Notes under the pieces: generated by a model
Databases searched by the model: none
Told to the model about the DNA's origin: nothing
What the model saw: only the letters and a program-made list of their open reading frames with translations
Position numbers and translations under genes: made by a program
Assembly: GCF_001513975.1 (NCBI RefSeq)
Contig: NZ_KQ947989.1
Location: 1-64,000 of the forward strand
Source of the DNA: Streptomyces curacoi
Lineage (GTDB): Bacteria > Actinomycetota > Actinomycetes > Streptomycetales > Streptomycetaceae
Length of the DNA stretch: 64,000 nt
Direction: 5' to 3'
Shown here: in pieces, positions 34,309-42,462 of the stretch
Layout: each line of letters starts with the position of its first letter
Numbering within the stretch: the stretch's first letter is position 1

Positions 34309-35575
34309 GTGTCACAGACCTCATCGGGTGCGCCGATCATCGGGCGGGAAGGCGAGCTTGCCCGGCTCTGCGATGTGCTGGAACGTACCCGGGGTGGTGA
34401 GGCCCGGGCCGTGCTGGTCGCCGGGGACGCCGGAGTCGGCAGGACCCGGGTACTGGACGAGGTCGCGGGCCGGGCCGCCGCGGCGGGCATGACCGTGCTG
34501 ACCGGGCACTGTGTCGATCTCGGTGATGTCGGGCTGCCGTATTTGCCGTTCACCGAGGTGCTCGGGGCGCTCGCCGGTGACGAGCGGCTCGCGGACGTTC
34601 TCGGGGCTCATCCCGTGGTCGACCGGCTGCTGGGGGGCGGGGCGGACGCCGTGAGTGACCGGCTGCGGCTGTTCGAGGGCATCGCCGGGCTGCTGGCCGA
34701 TCTGGCGGACCTCGCGCCGGTGCTCCTCGTGCTGGAGGATCTGCACTGGGCCGACCAGTCGTCCAGGGATCTGCTGCGGTTCCTGCTCACCGACGCCGCC
34801 GCACTGCGCGGAGACGCCGAGGCGGCGGTGGAGCGGATGCGGTCCACCGTCACGGCCCTCACCGACGACGCGGGCACGCCGCCCGACGCCACGGTCCGGC
34901 TCGCCGCCCTCGCGCTGTCCGCGGTCGCCGACCGGGCCACCGAGCTGCGCCTGACCGGTGACGAGGCGGGGGTGCGCCACTGGGCGGACACGGCGAGCGA
35001 GCTGGTCGAGCCGGCGCGGACGACGGCCGTACGCGGCGTGGACGGCACGCGGCAGGGCCCGGAAGGCATGGCGTGGCTGGCCCGCGCGGAGGCGGAGTGG
35101 GCGCGGGCGGTGTCCGGGCCGGATGTGTCGGCGTGGGCGAAGGCGGTGGCCGCGTTCGACTACGGCGACGAGTACGAGCCGGGCGCGGTGCCGGCTGCGC
35201 CACGCCGAAGCCCTGTTGGCGGCGGACGACCGCGAGTCGGCGGCCACCGAGGCCCGGGCGGCACGGGAGACGGCCACCCGGCTCGGCGCGACGCCGCTGC
35301 TCCAGCGGCTGGACGCCCTGATCCGCCGGGGCCGCCTCGCGCAAGCCGCCGCCGACCGTTCCTTGGCGCTCACGGCCCGCGGGCAGGACGTCCTGCGCCT
35401 CCTCGCCCTCGGCCGCAGCAACCGGCAGATCGGCGAGGAGCTGTACATCACCGGCAAGACGGCGAGCGTCCATGTCTCCAACATCCTCGCCAAGCTGGGC
35501 GCCGCGAGCCGCACGGAGGCGGTGGCGGTCGCCTGTCGCAAGGGCCTCGTCTCGCGCGAGGAGACGGTGGGCTGA
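34309..35575 (+). pseudogene. Decayed LAL-family (large LuxR) regulator: internal deletion and frameshift
   Basis: The N-terminal ATPase is present: GREGEL at the start, Walker A AGDAGVGRTRVLDE and Walker B VLLVLEDLHWAD. Just after RDLLRFLLTD (about 34790-34805) the sequence jumps to a helical segment (DAEAAVERM...) that normally lies ~450 residues further on. At the GGG run 35181-35183 the frame shifts by one extra base; the LuxR tail continues in the next frame (CRLRHAEALL..., then LTARGQDVLRLLALGRSNRQ and ASVHVSNILAKLGA) to TGA 35573-35575. About 420 codons remain of an expected ~900. Start GTG 34309 is the best guess. Confidence 0.8.
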
Positions 35576-35591
35576 GGCCCTGCCGCGCCCG

Positions 35592-36788
35592 TCAGCGGGT
35601 GGTGCCGCAGTCGAGGGCGGTCAGGTCGACGGCGTCGGCCATCGCCTGCATGCCCTTGTCGTTGGGGTGGATGTGGTCGCCGCCGTCGAGGGCGGGAAGC
35701 ATCCTTCCGGGGTCGTAGGGGCTGCGCAGGACGCGGTCGAAGTCGGTGACGGCGTCGAACACTCCGCCGGTGCGGATGAACGCGTTGACCTCCTGACGTA
35801 CGGCCTCGGCGGCTGGGTCCCATTCGTGCCAGCCCTTGAAGGGGCCGACGGTCGCGCCGACGACGCACTTGCCGGCCGCGTGCGCACGTTCGACGATCTC
35901 GCGGTAGCCGTCGATCAGGTCCTCGGCGGTGACGCCGGTATGGGCCTTGATGTCGTTCACGCCCTGGAAGAGGAACACGGTGCGCACGCCCGGCTGGGAC
36001 AGGACGTCCCGCTCCAGCCGGTTCAGCGCGCTCTGGCCGGGGCCGTCCGCGAGGACCTTGTTGCCCGACATGCCTTCGTTGGCGACGCCCTTCACCGCCG
36101 TGTCCGCTCGTTGCAGACGGCGGGCGAGGTAGTCGGGCCAGCGGCGGTTCAGGTCGGCGGTGGACTGCCAGCCGTCGGTGATGGAGTCGCCGAGGGCGGC
36201 CACCGCCCCGGTGCCCGCGCGGGCGCGCACGGAGACGGCGTCGAGGTGGAACCAGGAGCCGGTCGGGATCGTCCAGGCGGCGCCGCTCTCCTCGGCGGTG
36301 TGGTCGCCCTGGGTCGCGTACGACCTCTGCAGGGCCATCCAGTGGCCGGTCGCCGGGCCGCCCGCGTCGGGGCTGTGCAGGCTGACGACGAGGTTCGTCG
36401 CGGCGGGCAGCCTGCCGGGCAGCGGGTCGCTCCACACGGTGCTGCCCGCCGGCACGGTGACCGTGCGTGCCCCGCCGAAGGTCAGGCGACGGTTGCTGCC
36501 CGGCCGCAGCTCGGCGCCCTGTTTCTGGCTGCCCGCGTAGACGTTGTCGAAGGTCAGCGGCCGGTCGCCGAAGGCGTTGGAGAGCCGGATCCGCAGGTCG
36601 GTGCCGCCCACGCTGGTGTGCACGACGAGCCGGTAGCTGCGGCCGGCGACACCGTCGCCCATGCGGTCGGCGCTCGCCGCCCAGGTGACGACGCCGCTCG
36701 GGTCGCCGGTCGCCCCGGCGGGCGCGGGCGCGGACTGGCAGGCGGCGACCGTCAGCAGGAGGGCGGCCAGCGGGAGTCCTGCCCTCAT
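35592..36788 (-). CDS. Secreted SGNH/GDSL-family esterase lipoprotein
   Basis: A 398-residue protein with lipobox VAAC after MRAGLPLAALLLT. A beta-rich N-terminal domain (about 30-185) precedes the SGNH hydrolase: block I AALGDSITDGWQS with the nucleophile Ser, block III GVNDI and block V DHIHPND with the catalytic Asp and His. Such enzymes remove acyl groups from polysaccharides or lipids outside the cell. Its ATG overlaps the GH95 stop by four bases, so it is the last gene of the ROK-GH27-GH95 operon. Deacetylation of the sugar chain that the two glycosidases degrade is the simplest inferred role. Confidence 0.9.
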   Translation of the reverse strand: MRAGLPLAALLLTVAACQSAPAPAGATGDPSGVVTWAASADRMGDGVAGRSYRLVVHTSVGGTDLRIRLSNAFGDRPLTFDNVYAGSQKQGAELRPGSNRRLTFGGARTVTVPAGSTVWSDPLPGRLPAATNLVVSLHSPDAGGPATGHWMALQRSYATQGDHTAEESGAAWTIPTGSWFHLDAVSVRARAGTGAVAALGDSITDGWQSTADLNRRWPDYLARRLQRADTAVKGVANEGMSGNKVLADGPGQSALNRLERDVLSQPGVRTVFLFQGVNDIKAHTGVTAEDLIDGYREIVERAHAAGKCVVGATVGPFKGWHEWDPAAEAVRQEVNAFIRTGGVFDAVTDFDRVLRSPYDPGRMLPALDGGDHIHPNDKGMQAMADAVDLTALDCGTTR

Positions 36789-39148
36789 CGGGTGAAGTCC
36801 TTCAGCGTGACGGACGCGCCCGGCCGCAGCGTGACCGTGCGGGACACAGCGCCGTGCGCGACCGTCGTGGTGCGCCCGCCGACGCTGTGGATCCGGGCCT
36901 CGGCCGGCCGCCCGTCGCGCCAGCGCAGGTCGATCTCGAAGCCGCCGCGCGCGGCGACGCCCCTGACATAGCCCGAGGCGGCCCAGGCGTCGGGGAGCGC
37001 CGGGAGGAGTTCGATGTGTCCGGGTCGGGAGTACAGCAGCATTTCCATCATCGCGGCTGGAGTACCCAGGTTGGCGTCGATCTGGAAGATGCCCCGGCCG
37101 CGTTCGACTTCGTAGATGTCGAAAAGGTTGGGTGCGGTGCCGTTGCTGCCGCCGGTCGACGGGCGGAGGTTGTTGACGACCAGCTGGTAGGCGTTCTCGG
37201 CGTTCTTCAGGCGGGCCCAGCACAGGCTGCGCCAGGCGTTGGCCCAGCCGAAGCTCTCCATGCCGCGCGCGGTGAGCAGGGCGGTCGCGCCGGCGACGAT
37301 GTCGGCCGGGGTGGAGCCGTCGGGGCGGACGCGGTCGCCGGGGAACAGGCCGACCAGCGGGGACAGGTGGCGGTGCGTGGTCTCGCCGAGGTTGTCGGGG
37401 GACATCCACTCCTCCAGCCAGCCGGTGCTCGGGCTGACTCGCGGCAGGTACAGCTTTCTGCGCAGTGCGGCGATCGTATCCGCGTAGGCGGTGTCCGTGC
37501 GCAGCTCCGCCGCCGCGGTGCAGTAGTTCCCGAACAGCGCCCACACCAGTTCCTGGGCGTAGGTGATGCCCTTGGCGTCGAGCGGGCCGTGCTCCGGTGA
37601 CCAGTCGCTGTCGGCGACGAGCACCTCCCGGGTGGTGCCCGGGAGGGTGGTGGTGAGCAGTCGCGCCTCCCAGAACTCGCAGGCTCCCTTGAGCAAGGGG
37701 TAGATCTTCTCCAGAAGTTCCCGCGACCCGGTGTACTCGTAGTGCTCCCACAGGGTGATGCACAGCCAGGCGTTGCCCGCCGGGTGCCACCACCAGCCGC
37801 CTCCGCCGTGGGGGTTGGTGGAGATGGCGACGGTCCAGCCGGCGTTGTTGCCGGTGGAGTTGCGGTAGCGGTTGCGCGGGTCGTTGAAGAGGCGGCGGGT
37901 GAGGTCGGTCCAGGACGGGAGCTGGGCGAGGCAGTAGTCGGTGAGGGCGTCGAAGCACGGCGACAGGCCCGTCCGGTCGGCCATCCAGTAGTTCATCTGG
38001 ATGTTGATGTCGGTGTGGTAGTCGCCCATCCAGTCCGGGTCGTTGCCGTCGAGCCACAGCCCTTGCAGGGCGAGGGGCAGGCTGCCTCGCGATCCGGAGA
38101 TCATCAGGTACCGGCCGAACTGGGCATAGGAGGCCTCCAGTTCGGGATCGGGTTCGCCGTCCCGGGCCCGGGCCCTGAGCCGTTCCCAGGTGTCCAGGGA
38201 GCGCTGCGCGGCGGACGACGTGCCGAGCGAGAGGTCCATCCGCCCGAACAGGGTCTGGTAGTCGGCGACATGGGTGCGCAGCAGGGTGTCGGCCGAGTGG
38301 GCGGCGGCGTCGCGGATCTTGCCGCGGGCGAGCCTTGGCGGGTCGAGGGACGGGTCGCGATAGTCCTTGGCCGCGTCGGGCGCGTAGTCGGTGCCGCCGC
38401 TCACCACCACGGTCAGCTCCCGGCAGCCGGCGAAGTCGATCCGCGAGCCGCCGACGGTGACGCGTCCGCCGGTGCCGTACGCGGTGACGGCGGCCCCGTA
38501 CCGCAGACCGTTGGGGAAGGCCCCGCCGAACGACACCGCGGCGCCCTCGCCGTGCGTGCCCTCCAGCGCCACGGTGCCGGTGTAGCGGCCGCCGCCGCTC
38601 TGGGTGAAGTGCAGGACGATCACGTCATCGGGGCGGCTGGCGAAGACCCGCCTGCGGTACGTCACTCCGGAGCGGGTGTACGACGTGGTCACCAGGCCCT
38701 GCGCCAGGTCGAGGGTGCGGCGGTAGCCGTGGACGGCGGACAGATCGTGGTCGGGGAGGTCGACGGTGAGGCGGGCGAGCAGGGTGAAGGAGCCGAAGTT
38801 CGCGCGGTCGTAGGGGAACTGGCCGTCGGCGTCGAGGGTGTCGTTGCGGCCGCCGGTCCACATCGTGGCGTCGGTGATCAGGAGGAGTTCGCGGCCGGGG
38901 TCGTTCCCGACGAGGGCGCCGAGGCGGCCGTTGCCGACGGGCAGGCCCTGTTCGATCATGGAGTGGTCGTCGGCGGGGGCCTGCCACCACAGCTGGTGGC
39001 GTGAACTGCCGGTGGTGACAGGCAAGTCGGTGAGGCGTCGCGGTGCGGCCGTCGCCGTGAAGGCGGGCAGACCGGTCAGGGCTCCGGTCGCCGCGGCGAG
39101 GGCGAGCAGGCCGCGTCTGGGCAGGCGGTCGGACGGGGTGGTGTCCAT
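36785..39148 (-). CDS. Glycoside hydrolase family 95 (alpha-L-fucosidase/galactosidase type), secreted
   Basis: A 787-residue protein with a Tat signal (PRRGLLALAAATGALTGL). The N-terminal beta domain starts LWWQAPADDHSMIEQGLPVG NGRLG in outline, and the (alpha/alpha)6 barrel contains GDYHTDINIQMNYWMAD, SDWSPEHGP (with the general-acid Glu region) and WANAWRSLCWARL. Length and blocks fit GH95 inverting 1,2-alpha-L-fucosidases and alpha-L-galactosidases. In the well-studied enzymes I recall Asn-x-Asn before QMNYW; here the first Asn is Asp, so specificity is open. AGGAG precedes the ATG. It is third in the ROK operon, 41 bases after the GH27 gene. Confidence 0.9.
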   Translation of the reverse strand: MDTTPSDRLPRRGLLALAAATGALTGLPAFTATAAPRRLTDLPVTTGSSRHQLWWQAPADDHSMIEQGLPVGNGRLGALVGNDPGRELLLITDATMWTGGRNDTLDADGQFPYDRANFGSFTLLARLTVDLPDHDLSAVHGYRRTLDLAQGLVTTSYTRSGVTYRRRVFASRPDDVIVLHFTQSGGGRYTGTVALEGTHGEGAAVSFGGAFPNGLRYGAAVTAYGTGGRVTVGGSRIDFAGCRELTVVVSGGTDYAPDAAKDYRDPSLDPPRLARGKIRDAAAHSADTLLRTHVADYQTLFGRMDLSLGTSSAAQRSLDTWERLRARARDGEPDPELEASYAQFGRYLMISGSRGSLPLALQGLWLDGNDPDWMGDYHTDINIQMNYWMADRTGLSPCFDALTDYCLAQLPSWTDLTRRLFNDPRNRYRNSTGNNAGWTVAISTNPHGGGGWWWHPAGNAWLCITLWEHYEYTGSRELLEKIYPLLKGACEFWEARLLTTTLPGTTREVLVADSDWSPEHGPLDAKGITYAQELVWALFGNYCTAAAELRTDTAYADTIAALRRKLYLPRVSPSTGWLEEWMSPDNLGETTHRHLSPLVGLFPGDRVRPDGSTPADIVAGATALLTARGMESFGWANAWRSLCWARLKNAENAYQLVVNNLRPSTGGSNGTAPNLFDIYEVERGRGIFQIDANLGTPAAMMEMLLYSRPGHIELLPALPDAWAASGYVRGVAARGGFEIDLRWRDGRPAEARIHSVGGRTTTVAHGAVSRTVTLRPGASVTLKDFTR

Positions 39149-39189
39149 GGCGGCTCCTGGCAGTCGTTCTTCGGGCTCCTGGAGGTGGT

Positions 39190-41055
39190 TCAGGACGACT
39201 TCGGTACGTCGATCCGGTCGATGTCCGGTGCGTAGCCGGTGCCGCTGTCGAAGGTGATCGTGTTGGCGCCCGCCTTGAGGGTCACGGGCACGCTGACGGT
39301 CTCGGGGGTTCCCCAGTCGCCGGTGGAGGGGAACTTGTGGCGGGTGGCGCCGCCGCCGTTCGCAAAGACGTCGACCGACCGGGGGTCGCCGCTGACGTAG
39401 GCCACCTTGATCAAGTACGTCCCGGCCTTGTCGACGACGATGTCGTTGAAGCGGAGGGTGCCGCCGAGGTAGAGGTTGCCGACCTTGCGGCCGTCGGAGC
39501 AGGCCGGGCAGTCGGCGACGGAGGCGTTGCCGCCGAGCGTGTTCGACGGGGACTCGGCCTCGTGGGCGGTCGTGGTGAGGGCGCTGCCGCGCGGGGTGAC
39601 GGTGAACAGGCGGGAGCCGTGGGCGGGCAGGGCCTCAGTGATCCTGTTCCGGTACGTGCCGAGGTTCTCGTGGTTCCACAGGTCGCGGACCGCGGCCTTG
39701 CCGGTGAAGCCGAGGGACGCCCAGTGGGCGGTGACGGCGGCGGGGGCGTCGGCTAGGTTGAACAGGGCGACGGTGTAGGTGCCGTCGGGGTTCCTCGCGG
39801 CCCAGACCTGCTGGGGGTCGGAGGGTGTGACGGGGCGTGCGGGCGGCGTGGCTCCCTGGTTGACGGCGATGACCTCGCGGTTGGTCAGCAGGGACAGGCC
39901 GTAGGGGTCGAGGCGGGTGAGGTCGTCGCCGGTGTACAGCGGGGACTTGGCGATGGCCCACAGGGTGGCGTAGCTCTGCCGCTCGGCCTTGGTGAGGCCG
40001 TCCATCTCGCCGTTGCCGACGTCGAGGGAGTCGAGGTCGTTCCAGCCGCCGGGGCCGGCGTGCCGGGTCCAGCCGGGGGCGTCGTCCCAGCGGTCGTCGA
40101 CGGAGTTCTCCCAGCTGACGAGGGTGTTGCAGTAGCACTCGACGTCGGTGTCGATGCGCCAGCCCTGGGAGTGCCTCTTCCAGTCGGCGACGCGGCCGAT
40201 GTCGAGCGACCAGGACAGCTCCAGATGGATGGGGCGGCCGGTGGCCGCTATGGCCTTTTGCCAGGCGGCCACGTCGGCAACGTTGTCGTACTGGTCGCCG
40301 CTCTTGCCGGAGCCGGGTCCGACGCCGTCGAGTTTGAGGAAGTCGTAGCCCCAGTCGGCGAACATCCGTGCCTGGGAGTCGATGTACTTCTGCGCACACG
40401 GGTTGGCGAAGTCGAGCTTGTAGGCGCTGTCCCAGCCGTTGGTGGTGCGCAGGTCTTCGTACACGATGTCGGCGGTGGTGCAGCCGTCGGCGTTCCAGAT
40501 CGCCACCCTGCCGTCGCCGTACGCCTCCTTCTCCAGGCCGACCGGCAGATAGATGCCCGCCTTGAGGCCCTTGGCGTGGATGCGGTCGGCGACGGCCTTC
40601 ATGCCGCTGGGGAAGCGGACGGGGTCGGCCTGCTGGCGGCCGTGCTGGTCGAAGCGGGGCTTCCAGGTGTTGTCGCGCCACCAGCCGGCGTCGATGTTGA
40701 CGTACTCGTAGCCGTACTTCTTCAGCTTGGCGGCCAGGGCGTCGGCCTGCTTCAGGACGTTCGCCTCGGTCAGGTAGCTGTAGTCGCCGTCCGGGTTGAG
40801 GCCGGGGTACTTCGACGACTGCATGCTCCAACTGGACCAGCCCATGTAGGGCTTGGCCGCGAGGGCGGGGGCCGCGGCCTCGGGCACGGCGGTCTGGGCG
40901 GGCACGGCGGTCTGGGTGGGCACGGCGGTCTGGGCGGAGGCGGCGGTCTCCGCCCGCGCGGCGGGGACGGCGGCGGTGGCGCCGGCGGTGAGGGCCAGGA
41001 CGATCGCGGCTCTCAGGGCGCGTGCGGGCATGACGCAGTACGAGGATGACCGCAT
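39190..41055 (-). CDS. Secreted GH27 alpha-galactosidase with C-terminal CBM35-like domain
   Basis: A 621-residue protein with signal peptide and a Thr/Ala/Pro/Gln-rich linker made of short repeats. The GH27 barrel begins KPYMGWSSWS; the nucleophile is Asp243 in YDFLKLDGVG, and the acid/base is Asp304 in WRIDTDVECY. A beta-sandwich follows, then a CBM35-type module (from HEAESPSN to the C-terminal DIDRIDV). It removes terminal alpha-galactosyl (or beta-L-arabinosyl) units from polymers outside the cell. GGGAGG lies eight bases before ATG 41055. It follows the ROK regulator by 32 bases and precedes the GH95 gene. Confidence 0.93.
   Translation of the reverse strand: MRSSSYCVMPARALRAAIVLALTAGATAAVPAARAETAASAQTAVPTQTAVPAQTAVPEAAAPALAAKPYMGWSSWSMQSSKYPGLNPDGDYSYLTEANVLKQADALAAKLKKYGYEYVNIDAGWWRDNTWKPRFDQHGRQQADPVRFPSGMKAVADRIHAKGLKAGIYLPVGLEKEAYGDGRVAIWNADGCTTADIVYEDLRTTNGWDSAYKLDFANPCAQKYIDSQARMFADWGYDFLKLDGVGPGSGKSGDQYDNVADVAAWQKAIAATGRPIHLELSWSLDIGRVADWKRHSQGWRIDTDVECYCNTLVSWENSVDDRWDDAPGWTRHAGPGGWNDLDSLDVGNGEMDGLTKAERQSYATLWAIAKSPLYTGDDLTRLDPYGLSLLTNREVIAVNQGATPPARPVTPSDPQQVWAARNPDGTYTVALFNLADAPAAVTAHWASLGFTGKAAVRDLWNHENLGTYRNRITEALPAHGSRLFTVTPRGSALTTTAHEAESPSNTLGGNASVADCPACSDGRKVGNLYLGGTLRFNDIVVDKAGTYLIKVAYVSGDPRSVDVFANGGGATRHKFPSTGDWGTPETVSVPVTLKAGANTITFDSGTGYAPDIDRIDVPKSS
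40882..40935 (-). repeat. Three tandem 18-bp repeats in the GH27 linker
   Basis: Units GGGCACGGCGGTCTGGGC at 40882-40899, 40900-40917 (last base T) and 40918-40935. In the gene they encode the linker hexapeptide repeat around Thr-Ala-Val-Pro-(Thr/Ala)-Gln between signal peptide and catalytic domain. Copy number is likely to vary between strains. Confidence 0.85.
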
Positions 41056-41087
41056 GGGTCGTACCTCCCGGGGTCGGTCCAGCGGCT

Positions 41088-42266
41088 CTACCGCTGGTCG
41101 TCGGCTCTGATGAAGGACTGGATCGCGGTGGCGGCGGCCCCGCGTGCCCACTCCTCGAAGGGGAGCGGGCGGGTCTGTACGTCGCACTGGGCGGCGGAGC
41201 CGAACGCGGCCGCGGCGAAGGCGTCGCGGATCTGTTCGGCGAACAGGTCGTGGGCGGCGAGTCCCTCGCCGGAGATGATCACGCGTTCGGGGCCGAGCAG
41301 GTTGGCCACGGTGGCGATGCCCCGGCCGATCGCCTCGCCGGCCCGCGCGTAGGCCTCGCGCGCTCCGGCGGCCCCGTCGTGGGCGAGCGCCACGGCCTGA
41401 GCGGTGTCGGCGACCTCGACGCCCGTCGTCTCGCGGATCCGCCGGCGGATCGCGGCGTCCCCCGCGATCGCCTCCACGCAGCCGCGGTTGCCGCAGTGGC
41501 AGGGCGGGCCGGCCGGGTCGACGGTCACATGCCCGATCTCCCCGGCCACGCCGTGCGCACCGGCGACCACCCGGCCGTGCACCACGAGACCGCAGCCGAT
41601 GCCCGCGCCGACCGTGACCACCGCGAAGTCGGACAGCCCCACACCGGCGCCGAACCACTGCTCGGCGACGGTCAGGGCGCGGACGTCGTTGTCGACGGTG
41701 ACCGGCAACCCGGTGGTCTGGGCGGCGAGTTCGGCGAGCGGGACGTCCCGCCACTCCAGGAACGGCGAGTAGCGGACGACTCCCTCACCGCGGTCCACGT
41801 CACCGGAGACGGCGATGCCGAGGCCGAGGACCGGGACGTCCGCGTCGCCGGCGGTCGCGAGCAGTTCGCCCACCAGCTCGGCGACCGAGGCCAGCACGGC
41901 CTTGGGCGCACGGTGCGGGAGCGGGGCGTGGCGGGCGACGCGGATACGGCAGCACAGGTCGGTGAGGACACCGATGATCTCGTCGCCGGTCACCTTGACG
42001 CCGATGAACAGGGCCCGTCCCCCGTCGACCCGCACGGGGTTGGCCGGGCGGCCCAGCGCGGGGCGGGCCGGCTCGTCCACGTCCTCGACCAGGTATCCGG
42101 CCTCGATGAGGGGCCGGACCGCCTTCGTGACGGCAGCCGGGGACAGCCCCGCCCGCCGGGCCGCCTCCAGGCGGGTGAGGGGCCCGTGGCACAGGACCGT
42201 GGTGAAGATCTGCGAGGCGGCCGGCGTGTTCGCCGGGAACGTCTCGGCGCGGCGGATCGAGGGCAT
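41088..42266 (-). CDS. ROK-family transcriptional regulator
   Basis: A 392-residue regulator. The winged helix is at about 20-75 (LTRLEAARRAGLSPAAVTKA, GYLVEDVDEP). The ROK sugar-kinase-like domain has the phosphate loop-like FIGVKVTGDEIIGVLTD, GLGIAVSGDVD, the ROK signature GEIGHVTVD and the zinc site CHCGNRGCVE. First gene of a leftward operon with GH27, GH95 and SGNH genes, so it almost certainly represses their use until the sugar is present. Its ATG sits six bases after a -10 hexamer, so the mRNA is probably leaderless, and a palindrome covers the promoter. Confidence 0.92.
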   Translation of the reverse strand: MPSIRRAETFPANTPAASQIFTTVLCHGPLTRLEAARRAGLSPAAVTKAVRPLIEAGYLVEDVDEPARPALGRPANPVRVDGGRALFIGVKVTGDEIIGVLTDLCCRIRVARHAPLPHRAPKAVLASVAELVGELLATAGDADVPVLGLGIAVSGDVDRGEGVVRYSPFLEWRDVPLAELAAQTTGLPVTVDNDVRALTVAEQWFGAGVGLSDFAVVTVGAGIGCGLVVHGRVVAGAHGVAGEIGHVTVDPAGPPCHCGNRGCVEAIAGDAAIRRRIRETTGVEVADTAQAVALAHDGAAGAREAYARAGEAIGRGIATVANLLGPERVIISGEGLAAHDLFAEQIRDAFAAAAFGSAAQCDVQTRPLPFEEWARGAAATAIQSFIRADDQR

Positions 42267-42272
42267 GCCCGG

Positions 42273-42307
42273 AACCTAGAGCCCTTATTTTCCGCCGTCA
42301 ATAAAAG
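42273..42307 (-). promoter_or_regulatory. Leaderless promoter and operator of the ROK-GH27-GH95-SGNH operon
   Basis: On the minus strand, -35 TTGACG (42296-42301), a 17-base spacer and -10 TAGGTT (42273-42278); transcription should begin at or next to the ATG at 42266. Across the -35 and spacer lies an AT-rich imperfect dyad, CTTATTTT (42284-42291) and AATAAAAG (42300-42307), similar to TTATTT-type operators bound by NagC/Mlc-like ROK proteins. Such AT-rich sequence is rare in this window. Confidence 0.68.
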
Positions 42308-42389
42308 AAGCAGGATTCGCTGAAGGACTCCCACCCGGTGGACCGGCGGCCTTCCAACTGCGCGTCGTCCGTGGCGAGGTGACGGGGTG

Positions 42390-42425
42390 CGAGAACGTTG
42401 CCCCGAGCGAAGGTGATCGTTCTCG
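42390..42425. promoter_or_regulatory. Inverted repeat before the serine hydrolase gene
   Basis: Perfect 8-bp arms CGAGAACG (42390-42397) and CGTTCTCG (42418-42425) with a 20-base spacer, ending 37 bases before the ATG at 42463. It may be an operator or a leader hairpin. The binding factor is unknown. Confidence 0.45.
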
Positions 42426-42462
42426 TATCAGCAGCGCGTCGGCGGGATCGGGAGGAAGCCGG

